From Lepas anatifera (taxonomy: Eukaryota > Arthropoda > Thecostraca > Lepadidae), in assembly GCA_034440635.1 (NCBI GenBank), contig JAOTON010000200.1, positions 558,001 through 622,000 of the forward strand: a stretch of 64,000 nt of DNA, in the 5' to 3' direction. Positions 1 to 11,739 of the stretch are shown here, piece by piece (within the stretch, counting starts at the first letter, position 1; every line of letters starts with the position of its first letter). The notes under the pieces were generated by a model. It did no database searches. It was not told the DNA's origin and saw only the letters and a program-made list of their open reading frames with translations. A program made the position numbers and the translations under genes.

Positions 1-67
1 CACAAAATATGAAAAATGAATTATGTACACACTTCACCGATGCCGTGCAGAAATGAGTGTCATGGCC

Positions 68-255
68 CATGGGCGTAGCAAGGGGGGGGCGGCAGTGACA
101 GCCGCCACCGCATGAGGGCCCGAAGGGCCCCTGAGGACACGATTCTGTAACAAGCAGGGCCATTTTTACCCATCAGGGCCCTTTTGGCGCTGTCGCAAGG
201 GCCCTTTTCAGGGCACCGCCCCCCCCCCCTGAGCGAAATCCTGGCTACGCCCCTG
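68..255. mobile_element. hAT-type MITE with 8-bp target duplication
   Basis: A 188-bp element without coding capacity, with inverted ends (CATGGGCGTAGC at the left; the right end reads CAGGGGCGTAGCCAGG on the minus strand). It is flanked by TCATGGCC (60-67) and TCTTGGCC (256-263), an 8-bp target duplication with one mismatch, as expected for hAT transposition. The interior is GC-rich with G and C runs. It lies in the Na/K-ATPase intron downstream of the exon at 375-488. Confidence 0.7.
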
Positions 256-374
256 TCTTGGCCTAACCATAAAAAATTGTAAGGTGAAATTCCGAGACAA
301 TCGAATTGCAGCCAACTCCCTGGAAAATCATTCCAAAAGCCGTATGTTAAGTCACGCACTACACATAAGCCTAC

Positions 375-488
375 CTGGGGAACCATGTTCTTGAACGACT
401 CCATGATCCTGGAGGACTTGGACTCCTGGTAGTAGGAGAAGCAGCCGGTGATGATGACGACAGCCGAGAGCACGACGCCGAGGTACAA
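375..488 (-). CDS. Atpalpha: Na/K-ATPase alpha, M2 exon
   Basis: A 114-nt, 38-codon exon (acceptor CCGTTGCAG, donor CCCCAG|GTAGGC). It encodes transmembrane helix M2 ([20 protein letters not shown]) and the start of the actuator domain ([18 protein letters not shown]). Phase 0 at both ends. The next exon is outside the window to the left. Confidence 0.97.
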
Positions 489-2438
489 CTGCAACGGTAG
501 GTTGTCGGGTAATCGCGTGCAAAGATCGGATCACCGAACTCACCCCGTCGCTGTACAACCGTATCATGACAAGTCAGCTCCTGCCGCTTACAGACCACCG
601 TTTAGAGTTTGTGGCCATTTAACATTATTTAACATGTGGAACTTCCATCCTATCTAAATAATAAGTGGCAACGCATTGCACACTGTTGCACAGAGCCGAA
701 TCCGATTACGCTGGAACAGCTGAGCTACACCTTAACATGAAAAATATAGAACGTCCGGAGGACATAGGCGCATGGGCTTTTTCCAAGTTGGAGAGGGGAC
801 AAACGTTGTCACCACTGGCGGGGTTGAATATAAATAGGCCAATTACTTGATTTAATAACGGAAAACTTCCGGAATCGGCTCAGAGTTGGAGGGGGTACTG
901 CCCCCAGTCTAAAGTGGGGTGGGGGGCAGCTGCCCCTCCCCCTCCCCCGGTTCCTGCGCCGATGCCAAAGGCTGGAGGTTTTCTATAAGTTTAGATATAG
1001 AACTGTATTATATTGTTTTATAATTTATTCATTGACGCGTCTTTAAATTGTGCAGGCGCCAGTGAAAACTGGTAGGTCTGGGTACAAGTTTTTATATCTT
1101 AGCGTTACACTGCGCCCCTCCAAGGCAGTATTGAGTCCGCGTTTGTGTAACGGAACTCTGGCAGCATAACTCATTGCAAAGTCAATACGGCAGCAGCTTG
1201 ATTCTGGTGCCCCTAAACGCCCTTGTGAGTGGTCCATGAAGCGTGTTATTTATTTCTGGAGGTAAAAAGGAGCATTTTATAGGCGACTTTGAACGCTGCG
1301 TTTATACGTACTTGAGCCTTAAGCTCTTCCTTAAACATTCCACTCCCGTTCACGTGGAAGCATTCATTAGCTGGTACACAAGCTGACTAGTTTCCCTCCT
1401 TCGATTGAGCGATAGTAGTATTTGCATGTATATACTGTCATGCACAATGCATATTTCCACACAGAGATATTGATATTTGGGTGCCGTATCGAATTAGGGG
1501 CGACTAGTCCAACACACCTTTCAATAGAGCTTATCAAATTCAAATACGACAGCCCAAGGCCAAACTCTGAGGGTGATTATTTTCTCTATTTAATTGGAAT
1601 GGAGGTCGAGGGACATTCAATATTCTGGAATAGAGCTTAAACGCATTGAATAAGTAGATTAAACACCTGAGAAAGACATGGTACCGCCCGGTTCTCTGGA
1701 CAATCAATGCAAGAACACAGTACAGAACACTTTATTCGATGAGCGTCGCCCAAAAGCCAAGGCTTTCGAAATTTGCATGTCTTGTCTCGTGTACACTGAT
1801 ACTGCTAATAGCGCACTAGGCAGTGTCGATGTGTTCATTTTGTTGCTAATAGCATACTGGGCTCTGAATGGATCGTTTCACCATTCAGGCTCCAACAAGG
1901 AACGCCCGATTGCATTCGTTCCGCACAGATAGAAATAAGTGGTTTACCAAGTTAGAAATCGCTGTTTGAAGCAGACAGCTGAAACTACACCGGTCAGACG
2001 TTTTCTTCTCAGTCAGGGAAAGTGTGGGCACATATATATGGGAATGGATGTAATCACTCTCCCATGAACACTGAAGGGCTGATTATGATAGAGAACTGAA
2101 GTTAGATCAGTTTTAACGAGGCTACAACCAAACCTGGGAAAGTGTTAGATTGACGTACGTTTACGCTCTTAAAGTTTCCCAGCAAAAGCCCCGCCATTGC
2201 TGGTGTGCAATGCCACGACTGCATAAATCAAAGCATCTAGCACAAAAGATGGCAGGCTGCTGTAATCTTAATGGGTACTGCCCCGACATTTTATATTGAC
2301 TTCAGAAACCGACCCCTTGAACCAATCCCGACTGTGTGACCACACTAAACATTCATCAATGGGGAAATATAAACTTTCCAATACGCATAAAACTATTCTC
2401 AATATGATTCCCTATCATCTATTCAGGCATCGACTCAC
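489..2438 (-). other. Atpalpha: Na/K-ATPase intron (M1-M2)
   Basis: A 1950-bp intron. Nothing coding is recognised. Around 860-975 there is a short GC-rich patch with G/C runs and CGGAATCGGC/GCCGATGCC-like ends. It resembles another patch near 28500-28600 and is probably a decayed repeat. The rest looks like unique moderate-GC DNA. Confidence 0.6.
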
Positions 2439-2642
2439 GTTATCATCTGGAGGCTCTTCGAACGTGCCCGCCTGGATGGAGTAGGCCACGAAGCAGAGAA
2501 TGGCGCCAATCCAAAGCAGCAGCGAGAATCCATAGAACAAGTTCTTGCAGAATTTGACCCACTCAGGAATCTTCTTGGGCGGCGTCAGTGCGTTCGGGCC
2601 GTATCTTTCCAGGTTCTCGCGAGCCCTGGCTTCAGTCAGTCC
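2439..2642 (-). CDS. Atpalpha: Na/K-ATPase alpha, M1 exon
   Basis: A 204-nt, 68-codon exon (acceptor CGTGCAG, donor GATAAC|GTGAGT). It encodes [20 protein letters not shown], the [11 protein letters not shown] segment, transmembrane helix M1 ([17 protein letters not shown]) and the M1-M2 loop ending EEPPDDN. The residues aligned to pig Q111 and N122, the main cardiotonic-steroid determinants, are Gln and Asn, the sensitive combination. The sequence is nearly invariant across animals and leaves no doubt about identity. Confidence 0.97.
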
Positions 2643-3065
2643 CTGCACGATAGCGTCACGCCGAGCACATGAGCATCATTTCATCAGTTGGTGATGACAC
2701 ACTGAAGATGATTTAACAACGATATTACATCTAGCTTGATGATACCAAGACACTGATGAATACGAATGAGCTTGAAAGTGTTTACTTTATTGGAGAAGAT
2801 TGAGCTATACTTGAATAAATAATCTGTATCGAAGCATTTGTAACGTTCAGTAGCTCCGAAATTGATATGTAGCGGGTAATATCGGTTTTCTAAAGCCCTC
2901 AAGCACCGGTGGTGTTCCACATCTGACACGGTCATTAACGTTATGACATCATTTACAGCTGATTTTCCGAGGAAGAAAACGCCCAAGATCGCTCAGCAAA
3001 TCAATATGAACTTTAGTCACGCACTTGCGCGTTAAACACAACAGCAGCGGCGCCGGCGCTCTCAC

Positions 3066-3215
3066 AGTGTTGAGGTTGGTGCCGAGGCGTTGCTGGAGCT
3101 CCTCCATCGAGATGATGTGCTCGTCCAGCACCAGCTCCTGCTTCAGGTCATCGATGTCCCTCTCTCCCTTCTTGGTCTTCTTCTTCTTGGCATTTTTGGC
3201 CTTCTGCCGCTTGGA
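3066..3215 (-). CDS. Atpalpha: Na/K-ATPase alpha, lysine-rich N-terminal exon
   Basis: A 150-nt, 50-codon exon that begins after the acceptor TGTTGCAG and ends at the donor AACACT|GTGAGA. It encodes a basic stretch (SKRQKAKNAKKKKTKK) followed by GERDIDDLKQEL and DEHIISMEELQQRLGTN. This is the classic lysine-rich tail and first actuator-domain helix, where the tail affects E1/E2 poise and membrane-lipid interaction in the family. A second AG 12 nt inside (GCGGCAG) could give a four-residue-shorter alternative. The phase fits both neighbouring exons. Confidence 0.95.
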
Positions 3216-5420
3216 CTGCAACACGGGCACCTCTGTCAGCCGGCGTACATTCACATGCGTGTATGTGGCTGACTGATGGCACAGTGAAGTTAATGCAGAT
3301 GTCGCTCTGGTGAGCCTCTATAACACACGTTGCAGCTTCCATTCTCTCGCAAGCATCTAAGACGTTACATGTGTAAAACTGAAAAAAATGAATGCAAATG
3401 CAGGGAATAGGTATCGATTATTGTATGTGAAAACTAGACGGAGAAAATTGTCTTAATGGTTCTGTTAATAACCAAAACTTACCAATTACAAAACTAGTAC
3501 AAATTAAGCACGCATGCGAAAAAAGTATGGATACTTGTGAACCAATTATCACTTACCTCAATGACTTACCACGCACTTGCTCCTGTGGTAGAAAAAGACA
3601 GAAAGGACAGAGGGAGGAGATTGGAAATAAGTACGGATAGCGTAATTTATAACATGGGAAGAAAGGTTAACTGTGGATGAAAAAAGCTGGTAAGAAACGT
3701 AAAAGAAGAAAGTAGGCAACTTCTCACGCTGCTAATAAATTTATCGAAGTAATCACAGAATTTAAAACTCAGCTCTTAAAGGTCTCTAAGAAACTTTTTT
3801 CAGTAACCGGAATTGTTTGTTAATATCTTGAGGGACTACCTATCTAAAATTGAGTTCCTTTGGAACTGTATAAATAGTCGTTTGGAACTTAAAACATAAC
3901 ATTATATCGTGAATGCCTGATCTGTGGCTGGTGTTTTATATATTTGCGACGCTGAACCAGTTTTCTGTATTCACCGAGCTTGGTATATGGAAGGTGTGGT
4001 TAAGCAAACTCTGGTACTAACCTCACATCAAGGTTTCTAACGTGCACAGCAAAGTGGATTTAGAAACATAAAGAGACACAGTATTCCCGTTCCTGAAGCA
4101 CTAAAACAAGGAAAAAACCGAAAAGCATATACAAATTAAAATAGTTTCATTAAATGCATAAGGACTTTGTGGTGTCTTGATCAACCATGAAACATAGCAT
4201 GTTTCCTTTTTTAAGCATTAAATCATTTCTGTTGTTGTGAATTCTAGAGTAAAAACTTTGAGAGCTGACGGAAAATTTTAGCTACGCTCTTTTTCAGTTT
4301 TCATTTCTTCGCAGAATAACTGCACCGACAACATAATTAAATCTGCACCGACGGTTGAGGCGATTCAGAAGCAAAATAATAGAAAAGAAAGTGAAAATTA
4401 AAGCTCAGGTCATGTAAAAAGTTTAAAAAATAGTATTGAGAGACATAAATATGCAGCTTCATGTAGGAAAAATAAAATACATCCAGGTCGAGAAAAATAT
4501 GTTGATTTATGGAAAACATTGATACCTATGTGTAAACTAAAAGCAATCTGACCCCTGCTCATGACACGCTATCTCACGGTAATACCATACATTTCATTTC
4601 CTCTAGTGTGAGGCAATTGTGAGAGCGGGCCCGCTCGGCCCGGCCGCCGGCACCAGCGTCTCATGGACAGACACAAGGACGAACACGGGCCGGTCGACGC
4701 CCCAGGGGGTCCACTGAGGTCTCCGAGAGCTGGACCGGCGGCCGTGTGGCTGGAAAGTGGGTCAGCTGGGACAGACCAGACGCGACCAGCATGGACATTT
4801 CTCGGCTGTTTCCCAACAAGTGTCGTGTGTGTGTGTGCGATACGAATGAAAGGGACGATTTCAGCGCAAATCACGAACTTTTTTTAGAAAAAAACTGAGA
4901 CTGAGCTGAGTATTCCTATCTTAGGACTTTAAATTGCTGAATTAAGCTTCTATTAAGACTGTTCCACCTTAGGGGAGGGAAAGCAGAAAACAATTTATTT
5001 TTCTCATGGAACAGTAAAAAACTCACAGGTAGTAAGTTTTGAGCCAGAGAGGCGGAGATAGAGAGAGAGGGGGAGGAGAGTGCTACAGATGTGTTCACTA
5101 ATTGGGGTGAAAGATTCGTAACAACATCACAACGGAACGCTATTTTGTGAACTGGGGTTTCGTCGTGGGTTTGAGGGAAAAATAATACAAGAACATGCTT
5201 CTGCAAAATTCGAAATGTCATGTTTTTGTGCGTAACGCAAAGATGGCACAAAATGTTTGATCGATTAGAAAATTATTCGATAGTATCCCCATATGATGAT
5301 ACAAACACAACACTAACATAAACCAAAACGGAAAACATCCGAACAAAAGGCCCTGTCGAAGGAATTGTGAGAGTAGGAACGCGGAGCTGTAGCAGCGGCT
5401 GGTTGTCGGTGACGACCTAC
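3216..5420 (-). other. Atpalpha: Na/K-ATPase intron before the lysine-rich exon
   Basis: A 2205-bp intron. It is AT-rich, with a CpG-containing GC-rich patch at about 4620-4800 and a short GA-rich run near 5050-5085. No repeat copy or coding exon could be supported, although the GC patch is open in several frames. Confidence 0.6.
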
Positions 5421-5501
5421 CTTGAGCTGACCATGCGCGGTGATATTATCATCGGGAATGGCCGGAGTGGTGGCCTGCCGGTATGAGTCGGGCCGACCGT
5501 A
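5421..5501 (-). CDS. Atpalpha: Na/K-ATPase alpha, N-terminal tail exon
   Basis: An 81-nt exon of 27 codons with the acceptor TTGTTGCAG just before 5501 and the donor AAG|GTAGGT after 5421. It encodes YGRPDSYRQATTPAIPDDN followed by ITAHGQLK, matching the arthropod alpha-subunit N-terminal signature (DSYR.AT, then DDN.TA.G). This is the flexible cytosolic tail before the lysine-rich region. Both ends are phase 0. It has no initiator Met, so at least one short coding exon must lie upstream. Confidence 0.9.
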
Positions 5502-8500
5502 CTGCAACAAAACCAAGCCAGAAAACGACCTCGTCACGCCACAGCCGCAGGCCAGCCATCAAAACCCAAACGTGGACGCCAACTCAGGTTAAATGCGCAC
5601 AAAACTGAATGGTTAAACTCGAGAGCGAGTGGGACATGCACGTTCTGTTTTCCCGGGCGGCAGCTAACGGAGCGCGCGGGAGCAAGCACAGGCACGATTG
5701 ATGAACCGATCAACGGAAGCAACGCCTCTACCGACTCGGCGCCGTGGGTCTCGTGCATGTTGCCCGGTCAACTGAGAAGGCTATAAGGCGCGTATACAGG
5801 CAGCTGGTCTCCGAAATGAACGCTAAGAGTACAACACCGGTGCCTGGATACGCCCCTGCGTTCTGATCCATTGTTAATAAGTTGCAAAACAGAACACAAT
5901 CTGCTAGTTCAACACAGCAAGGGACAACCTGCAGCAACTAGAGTTGCAAAAAAACGGGTGATCAATAGCAGGTTATCTACGACTTCAACTGTTGCTCGAG
6001 CACAGCAAAAACACTTGAAACCCCTCCCCTCTTTCGAAAAAAATCTACAAAAACAGCGGCAAGAGTGGAGCAGCTTTTTACCGCAAACTAATTTGGAAAT
6101 TCCAATGACGCTACTTCACGTCACAAAGCTGGTCCCAGCGAACACACAGTCCTCGAAATTAGGGGACTGTTCCTTTGCCTCTGTCAATCTTCACTGGGTG
6201 GTGACTGCTAGTTCTTTAGGCCAAAAAGAGTCAAATTGAAAGAGCCAATTTGGTTTTAGTTCCCCAGCCTTTTCCAGCCTTTTTTGCAGGCAATGTTGGT
6301 CCTCTAGTCAGGGAAGGCGAATTCCATTTTCTTTTGGGTGTTTAAGATTTTTGGGAAGGGACGGGCGGCTTCCTCCCCAGGGGGCGCATATTTGCTCTCC
6401 ATGGGGTGGGTGATGCACGCCCATTCACCTCTGTACGAAAGGGAGTCTTGCAGTCCGTGGCATACATTGTATTCGTGTTTCGCTGCAGCTACCCCACCTG
6501 ACCTTAAAATGAACTTGTGACGACTTCTGGTTAAGTGATTACCCATATGTTCGCGCTGACAGCTGTATTGGTCAACACAGCCGGTACCATTTATCTATAC
6601 CGCAGCAAAAAACACCAAATTATATGTCCGATATATGAGAGGTACGAATACTGTTTGCTTACCATTTCTAAACCACTACAAGGGCTTTGGGTTCCAAAAA
6701 CAAGCGGGCGCGCCTCTTATCTAACAAACCGTACGATACCTATCATCGGGCTACAACCAGAAGGTTTGACTAACTTTTTTGTCCAGGAACCTTTTCGGAA
6801 CAATTAAGAAGTTTGGCAATGAAAAGCAAGCGAAATGCTAGCTCACTCACGTTCGGGGTGCTCCATGTTTTACATCGCAGTAAAAAGCAGTTCTTCCTAA
6901 GGTGAGCATATCAATCTTGAAAACATATAGGGGTGATAATTTTTGGTTTCATCCGACGCAGTTTCCACCCCTTGGGACATGGCTGGAGATCGCTTCTCGA
7001 TCCAGGGGAGGTCCTGGGTGGGTTAACGCTGGCACGGCAGTACAAGCCCTATACAAAGCCTATAGGAGACTCAAAATCCAGAGGAGGGGGGTCCTGACCC
7101 CACCAAACCCCCAGGATTTCCACCCATCCCTGGGAGCTTTCTTGGACCCAGTGCAGTGCCACGATCAATCCAACGCATCAAAGACGGAGGCACCACCGTT
7201 TAGAGCCAAAAAATAGCACGGACGACTTTGATGGAACAACTCTCATTCCAGGTAACGTGGACCTGTCCGTATTTACATGTATTTTCTAACTGATCATCCT
7301 TCGCCTTTTGAGACAGATTCGTGCAGTTTGCCACCTCTGACAGACGTCGGCGTCGGACGCTCAGCTGACGGAGGCTCAGCTGACAGCGCGGCATCGAGCG
7401 GCTCGGCGGCCTCCCGGGCTCCATCGATCCGCGCGGGGGCACCGACGGCGCCCCGGACAGGTGGGACGGACACGGGCACGGCTTAACGTGGTCACCAGAT
7501 AATCCTCTAGTCCTTATAGATATGCAAACTAAGATTTTGGTTTTGATCTTCTAATGCAGCCTGATATATATCATTACCTACAAAGTAAAGCATGTTGAAA
7601 GAAATTGTTATACGCTGTCTTCGAATATTGAATATTGATATTATAGTATATCCTATAAGTGAGCCAGCCTCGACGCAAAACTCAATGGTAAATCTGAATT
7701 GGTATACCAATTTTACATGGATATATTTCTAATGGCTTTCAAACACTTCTGCACGAAAATCTCTCATGCATTTATTGACGAGCCCGGGAACTACAACTCG
7801 GCATAAAAGTTAGCTTAACGGTCAATCCTCCATATCAATGCTATGCTCTGCGCTCATCGCCTTCTCACTTTATGTTAGCCCCACAAAATTAATACGGCCA
7901 AACCAGGGGTGGTTAATGAGTTCGCTCCCTCCTGTGGGCGACATGCGTAATCCCTGGGCACCGTCCAGCAGACCACCGCCCACATTCGGACTTTTAACCG
8001 TTCCGTGTTACATGAGCCGTATAGACAGTACTCACATCCATGGTTGCAGTCCGCTCTGTGCGAGCTCCGCTGGCAGTTGTTACAAGTTCCTCCCCGGCAC
8101 CCCACTAGGTCCTGGGTTGGCTCTGCTGAAGTTTGTTGTTTCCACGGACCACTCCCGGTTGTGCGGAGGCGTACAGCCGGGGAAGTGAGAGCCCCCAGCA
8201 AGCGGGCGGCGGCCGGCGAAAATCCGTCCAGTTGTGGAGCTGTTCCCAGCTCGCTCATTGGCGGAGCCGGGCATGACGTAAGCGGCGGCGGCGTCATCGA
8301 TTGGCGCTGGGCTGGTTGCCAGGGTGCACCGTCGGCAGCACTGGTGATATTCCACCAGCGGGCCTCGCCTGACGCCTCCGCCAGCGTCCTGCCGTCGCAG
8401 GGGCGCGCTCAGGCCTGCCGAGAGGGTCGGTCTCTCAAGGTCATGACCAAAAGGATCGCTGACGATCAAGACAGAAAAACAGACACGCTGCGTGGAAATG

Positions 8501-9298
8501 AAGTGAATGAGTGTAAATGCAGACTGCCCAGGACTGAGCCTCAACTTTGCAGATGCTTCAATGGGCGTGATGCCAGCACGAAGTGAACTGGGGCTGCAGT
8601 GCGTGACACTTGGCTCGGCCTGGTGGTTGACGCTCCCCCAGCAGGCCACTCGGTGACGCTGGTTTCGCAGGTCTCGCCTGCATATTTCCATGGAGGGTCT
8701 GCAGACAGCGGCGTGACCAGATATTCAGTTAGAGGAGGCGCACAGCATGCCAAGCTGACTCATAGTAGCACGTAGTCAAATGTAGACCAAGTCAGACAAC
8801 GTTGTTCAGATCGTTAGCTTGTTTACAGAAATGTCGACAACAGAGGAGGCAACGCCCTACTTCCCTCACTGGCTGTGGTTACGCCACTGATTCTGCAAGA
8901 CACACGTAGCAACCGCATGGATAATCACTTCCAAGAGGGGGACGAGAACGCGGGAATTTGCATTGCAATGGTCCATCAGAAAATTATGAGCAACATCCTT
9001 CGTGAAGGCTGCTAGAGAGACGCTATCGCACTGATTCGACATGAATATTCCACTCGTTCTCGATTTATTTATGGATGTGTGCCAACGGCATGGTAAGGGA
9101 GCATTATCGAACGTAATGTCAGAACGCACCCGTAATTGGTCGAAATCCTGCCAGCTTTCACCCATGCCCCTTCCATGGATATTACCAATAGCCACGGAGG
9201 GCCAACATTTAACGGGCGCACACCAATGTTCTCAATATATTTCTTTCCAGCCGACACTGTGAGGGCAACGGCATAGGTATAGTGTCAATATGTCTCAT
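5502..9298. other. No recognised gene; two GC-rich patches
   Basis: Upstream of the last recognised Na/K-ATPase exon. It contains a GC-rich patch at about 7330-7480 and a longer one at about 8000-8760. The latter has a CRE-like TGACGTAA at about 8274 and two ATTGG (CCAAT on minus) boxes near 8258 and 8299. This could be promoter DNA of the minus-strand Na/K-ATPase gene, but no transcript start or first exon is visible. Open frames of up to ~200 codons on both strands reflect GC content and resemble no family I know. Confidence 0.35.
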
Positions 9299-9760
9299 TT
9301 AAAGGGAATGTGGCATCTTGGTCGAATCCTGGAATTTAGTGAAATCAGGCGTACTTTAAGCCAAAAATAATGAAACCACTCATGATTTCTCTGAAAAAAT
9401 GTTTAATAAGCTCAAAATTTTGTTTTTAAAAATACTCCTCTAGGAAAATAAATAAATATCTGCCTGTGGATGATGTCATGATCTGGCAACCACTACCAGA
9501 CTTGAAACGCTTCAAGGGCTTCGATTGGCTGATGATCATCGTGACGTCAGCCTATGTCGTCACACCAGCAGCTCACAACAATGGCCGCCCGGCGATGGGG
9601 CTGATGAGGAGGCTGGTGTCAGGTAGGTTTTAGTTTTTTTTTCTACGGAAATATCGAGTTCCAAGACAAATGACATATGCAGTACCGGGTTTTCCGACTT
9701 GCTTTACAACTTGGCTATCTCAGTTAAAATCACGTTATGAAGGTGCCACATTCCCTTTCA
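9299..9760. mobile_element. ~460-bp inverted-repeat element (GGGAATGTGGC ends)
   Basis: The left end reads TTAAAGGGAATGTGGCATCTT-like sequence. The right end, on the minus strand, reads TGAAAGGGAATGTGGCACCTT-like sequence, giving ~20-bp near-identical inverted ends. The interior is AT-rich and non-coding. A diverged copy of the left end and adjoining ~140 bp (GGAATGTGGC, then AATAATGAAACCACT) occurs at about 47715-47860, showing it is a dispersed family. Confidence 0.6.
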
Positions 9761-9980
9761 GGAGAGAGGCACCTTGTTCTACTGACCTATTTTTCACCGT
9801 TTATGGATACAGCAGCTATCAGTGTTTTTTTTATTTCTGAACCACATTAGGAAGCGGAATGCGGGGAATATGATTAAGTTCACTACTGGACGATAACTGT
9901 TTAAAAGACCAAAGACATGTTACATGGAAAGTAAAAGCGTTAATAAGTTTTGAAGTGCTGCGGCGAGGAGCATGATGATG

Positions 9981-10122
9981 AGTTGCTAAGATGTTCCCTG
10001 GCCTCTCCCCTCGAATCCGGAAATGTAAAAAACACTGAAGATTCAGTGTTTTTACATTTAATCTTCAGTGTTTTTTACATTTCTGGATTCGAGGGGAGAG
10101 GCCAGGGAACATCTTAGCAACT
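9981..10122. repeat. Near-perfect 63-bp-arm hairpin
   Basis: The left arm 9981-10043 and right arm 10060-10122 are reverse complements over 63 bp with a single mismatch (CCGG versus CCAG). They are separated by a 16-nt spacer (CAGTGTTTTTACATTT). The spacer is itself a near-reverse complement of the inner part of the left arm, so two alternative foldings are possible. No open frame. It may be a foldback MITE or a recent inverted duplication. Confidence 0.9.
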
Positions 10123-11468
10123 GAAAGTAAAAGGGATTTAACCTGTTTTTAAATGAAGAGGACCTTTAAGATATCCATCCTTTTTAACGGCTATTTTTGT
10201 ATACATTTTTTCCTAAGTTGTTACGAGTTAGGTTTTTGGCGTGGAGCCTCACAATAAAAGTAACCAATGGACTTGCAAGAGAGAACCTAACCCCGCCAGC
10301 CAAACGAGCAACTGCCGCAATGAAGTGTTAATTTAGAAGCCCACGTTTAACGTCCCGCAAAGCACAGGTACAGCCGCCCCGCTCAGGTCACTCTCTCACC
10401 AGTTAGTTGCCAGCCGACCTACGCTGGTTAAATATTGAGCGCCGGAGAGCCTCAGAGGAATCGCTCCCATGGGAGCTTCAAGCCGGCACAACTGCACACG
10501 CATTGACACTGCCTGTTCCCTAGCAACGGACCAGAGGCCAATGTTCTACCATGGTAATTGAAACTGAGCTACCGGGGTGACATCCTATACTAAAACCTTA
10601 ACTGAGAAATATCTATATTTTCATAGCAGCAAACGTTGCAAATAATCTCCAAAAGGCAGATATCACTTTCAGTCTTGTACGGAAGGTTTACCGCTCCCAG
10701 GATAGTGCTTTGCAAAAGCACGTGATCGGCTACTTTTCCTCTTACCACGCACGCGATGCAGTTTGCAGGTCAAGACTAGATTACACGCAACGAGCCCTTC
10801 TTAAATAACGCAGCGGCGGAAAACAGTGGGAGGGTTCTCCGAACTTCCAGCTCTGCATCTAATGATTCGTAGTTCTCAGCACTTGCCAAAGTCCGCACCA
10901 AGAGACCAGGCTGCCAGTAGCGACCGTGGGGCAAAGGGGCGGACGCAAGAGTGTCGGTTGGGGGAGGGCACCTCGGGAGAATCCGTAAAAAATATAGGAT
11001 AGTGTTTTTTTAGAAAATCGGCAAAATTTCGCAACTGGGGAGCAATACCCTTTGGCCCCTTCCTGCGTCTGCCAGTGCCGTGGGGTTTGGAGGAGGGCAA
11101 AGCCGCGGGGATTTATTCAGCATTCCTGGATATACCAACTCTACAAAAACGAGCCAGGGCGATGCATAAGATTAAAGGGAACCTGCATACGCCTAAATCT
11201 TAACAACAGTGACGATATACTTATGATTACATTCAGCCAACAAAGGTGTGTCAAAACCTACAATAAAACATAAGTAGAAAAGTGGAAAAACTAAGCGACA
11301 ACCGGCACGTGTGGAGCCATGGCTCGGCTGTTACCTACCGGCGGTTTTCTATCCTGGGCATAGGCGCCATTCGCATGAAAGGAAGGCAGTGATGAAACCA
11401 TTTGGAGACAAACAATATACTTCCCGTTGCTGATTGTCAGAAGCTCTCATGAGGCCTGAGCCACTACA
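10123..11468. other. No recognised gene or repeat
   Basis: Mixed-composition DNA with stop codons in all frames apart from short spurious reading frames. Nothing was recognised. Confidence 0.5.
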
Positions 11469-11739
11469 CAGAGGCGCCGCCACGGAATTTTGCTGGGGGG
11501 ATGGACCCCGGATCGGTCATGGCCGGGTTGGGAAGGGGGAGGCGAGTTTTAAACATATTGGCTGTGTGAAAACGCTAAAAATGATGCACTATAGCTGCAC
11601 ATTCATGTCAGTCGCGGGTAATGGAGAAAAAACCCAGGTCGAGTCCCAAATTTTTTTTTGGGGAGACGTCCTCCCTGATTCTCGAGTTGGAGGGGGGGTG
11701 GATGCGTCCCCCCGTCCCTCTACGTTCGAACACTCTCCG
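11469..11739 (+). mobile_element. hAT-type MITE (CAGAGGCGCCGCCACGG family)
   Basis: Homologous to the element at 28043-28234 in opposite orientation: both contain CGCCACGGAATTTT, GGGGAGGCGA and an AAATTTTTT run before GGGGA.ACGTCC. Flanks are CCACTACA (11461-11468) and ACACTACA (11740-11747), an 8-bp target duplication with one mismatch. The right end is degraded. Confidence 0.55.

Larger units (their letters stand above)
1..5501 (-). other. Atpalpha: Na+/K+-ATPase alpha subunit gene, 5' part (gene span)
   Basis: This is the minus-strand span of the catalytic alpha subunit of the sodium pump, a P-type ATPase of the plasma membrane that exports three Na+ and imports two K+ per ATP. Four coding exons are visible (5501-5421, 3215-3066, 2642-2439, 488-375), giving 183 residues. 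All junctions are phase 0 with GT-AG introns of 2205, 423 and 1950 bp. The order is N-terminal tail, lysine-rich segment, actuator start, M1 and M2. The rest of the protein (actuator, phosphorylation site, M3-M10) lies left of base 1. The initiator exon, expected upstream at higher coordinates, was not recognised, so the start is open. Family identity is secure from the near-invariant M1-M2 sequence. Confidence 0.96.

Noticed and set aside
5871..6239. 122-codon plus-strand frame
   Set aside because: No family resemblance and no splice or promoter context; length is within chance for this amount of sequence.
7317..7461. Possible plus-strand exon in a GC-rich patch (acceptor TTTTGAGACAG, donor GGACAG|GTGGGA)
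   Set aside because: Low-complexity Ala/Ser/Gly translation, no family match and no partner exons.
8005..8691. Overlapping 193- and 203-codon frames on opposite strands
   Set aside because: GC-rich patch open on both strands, no recognisable domain, no consistent splice sites.
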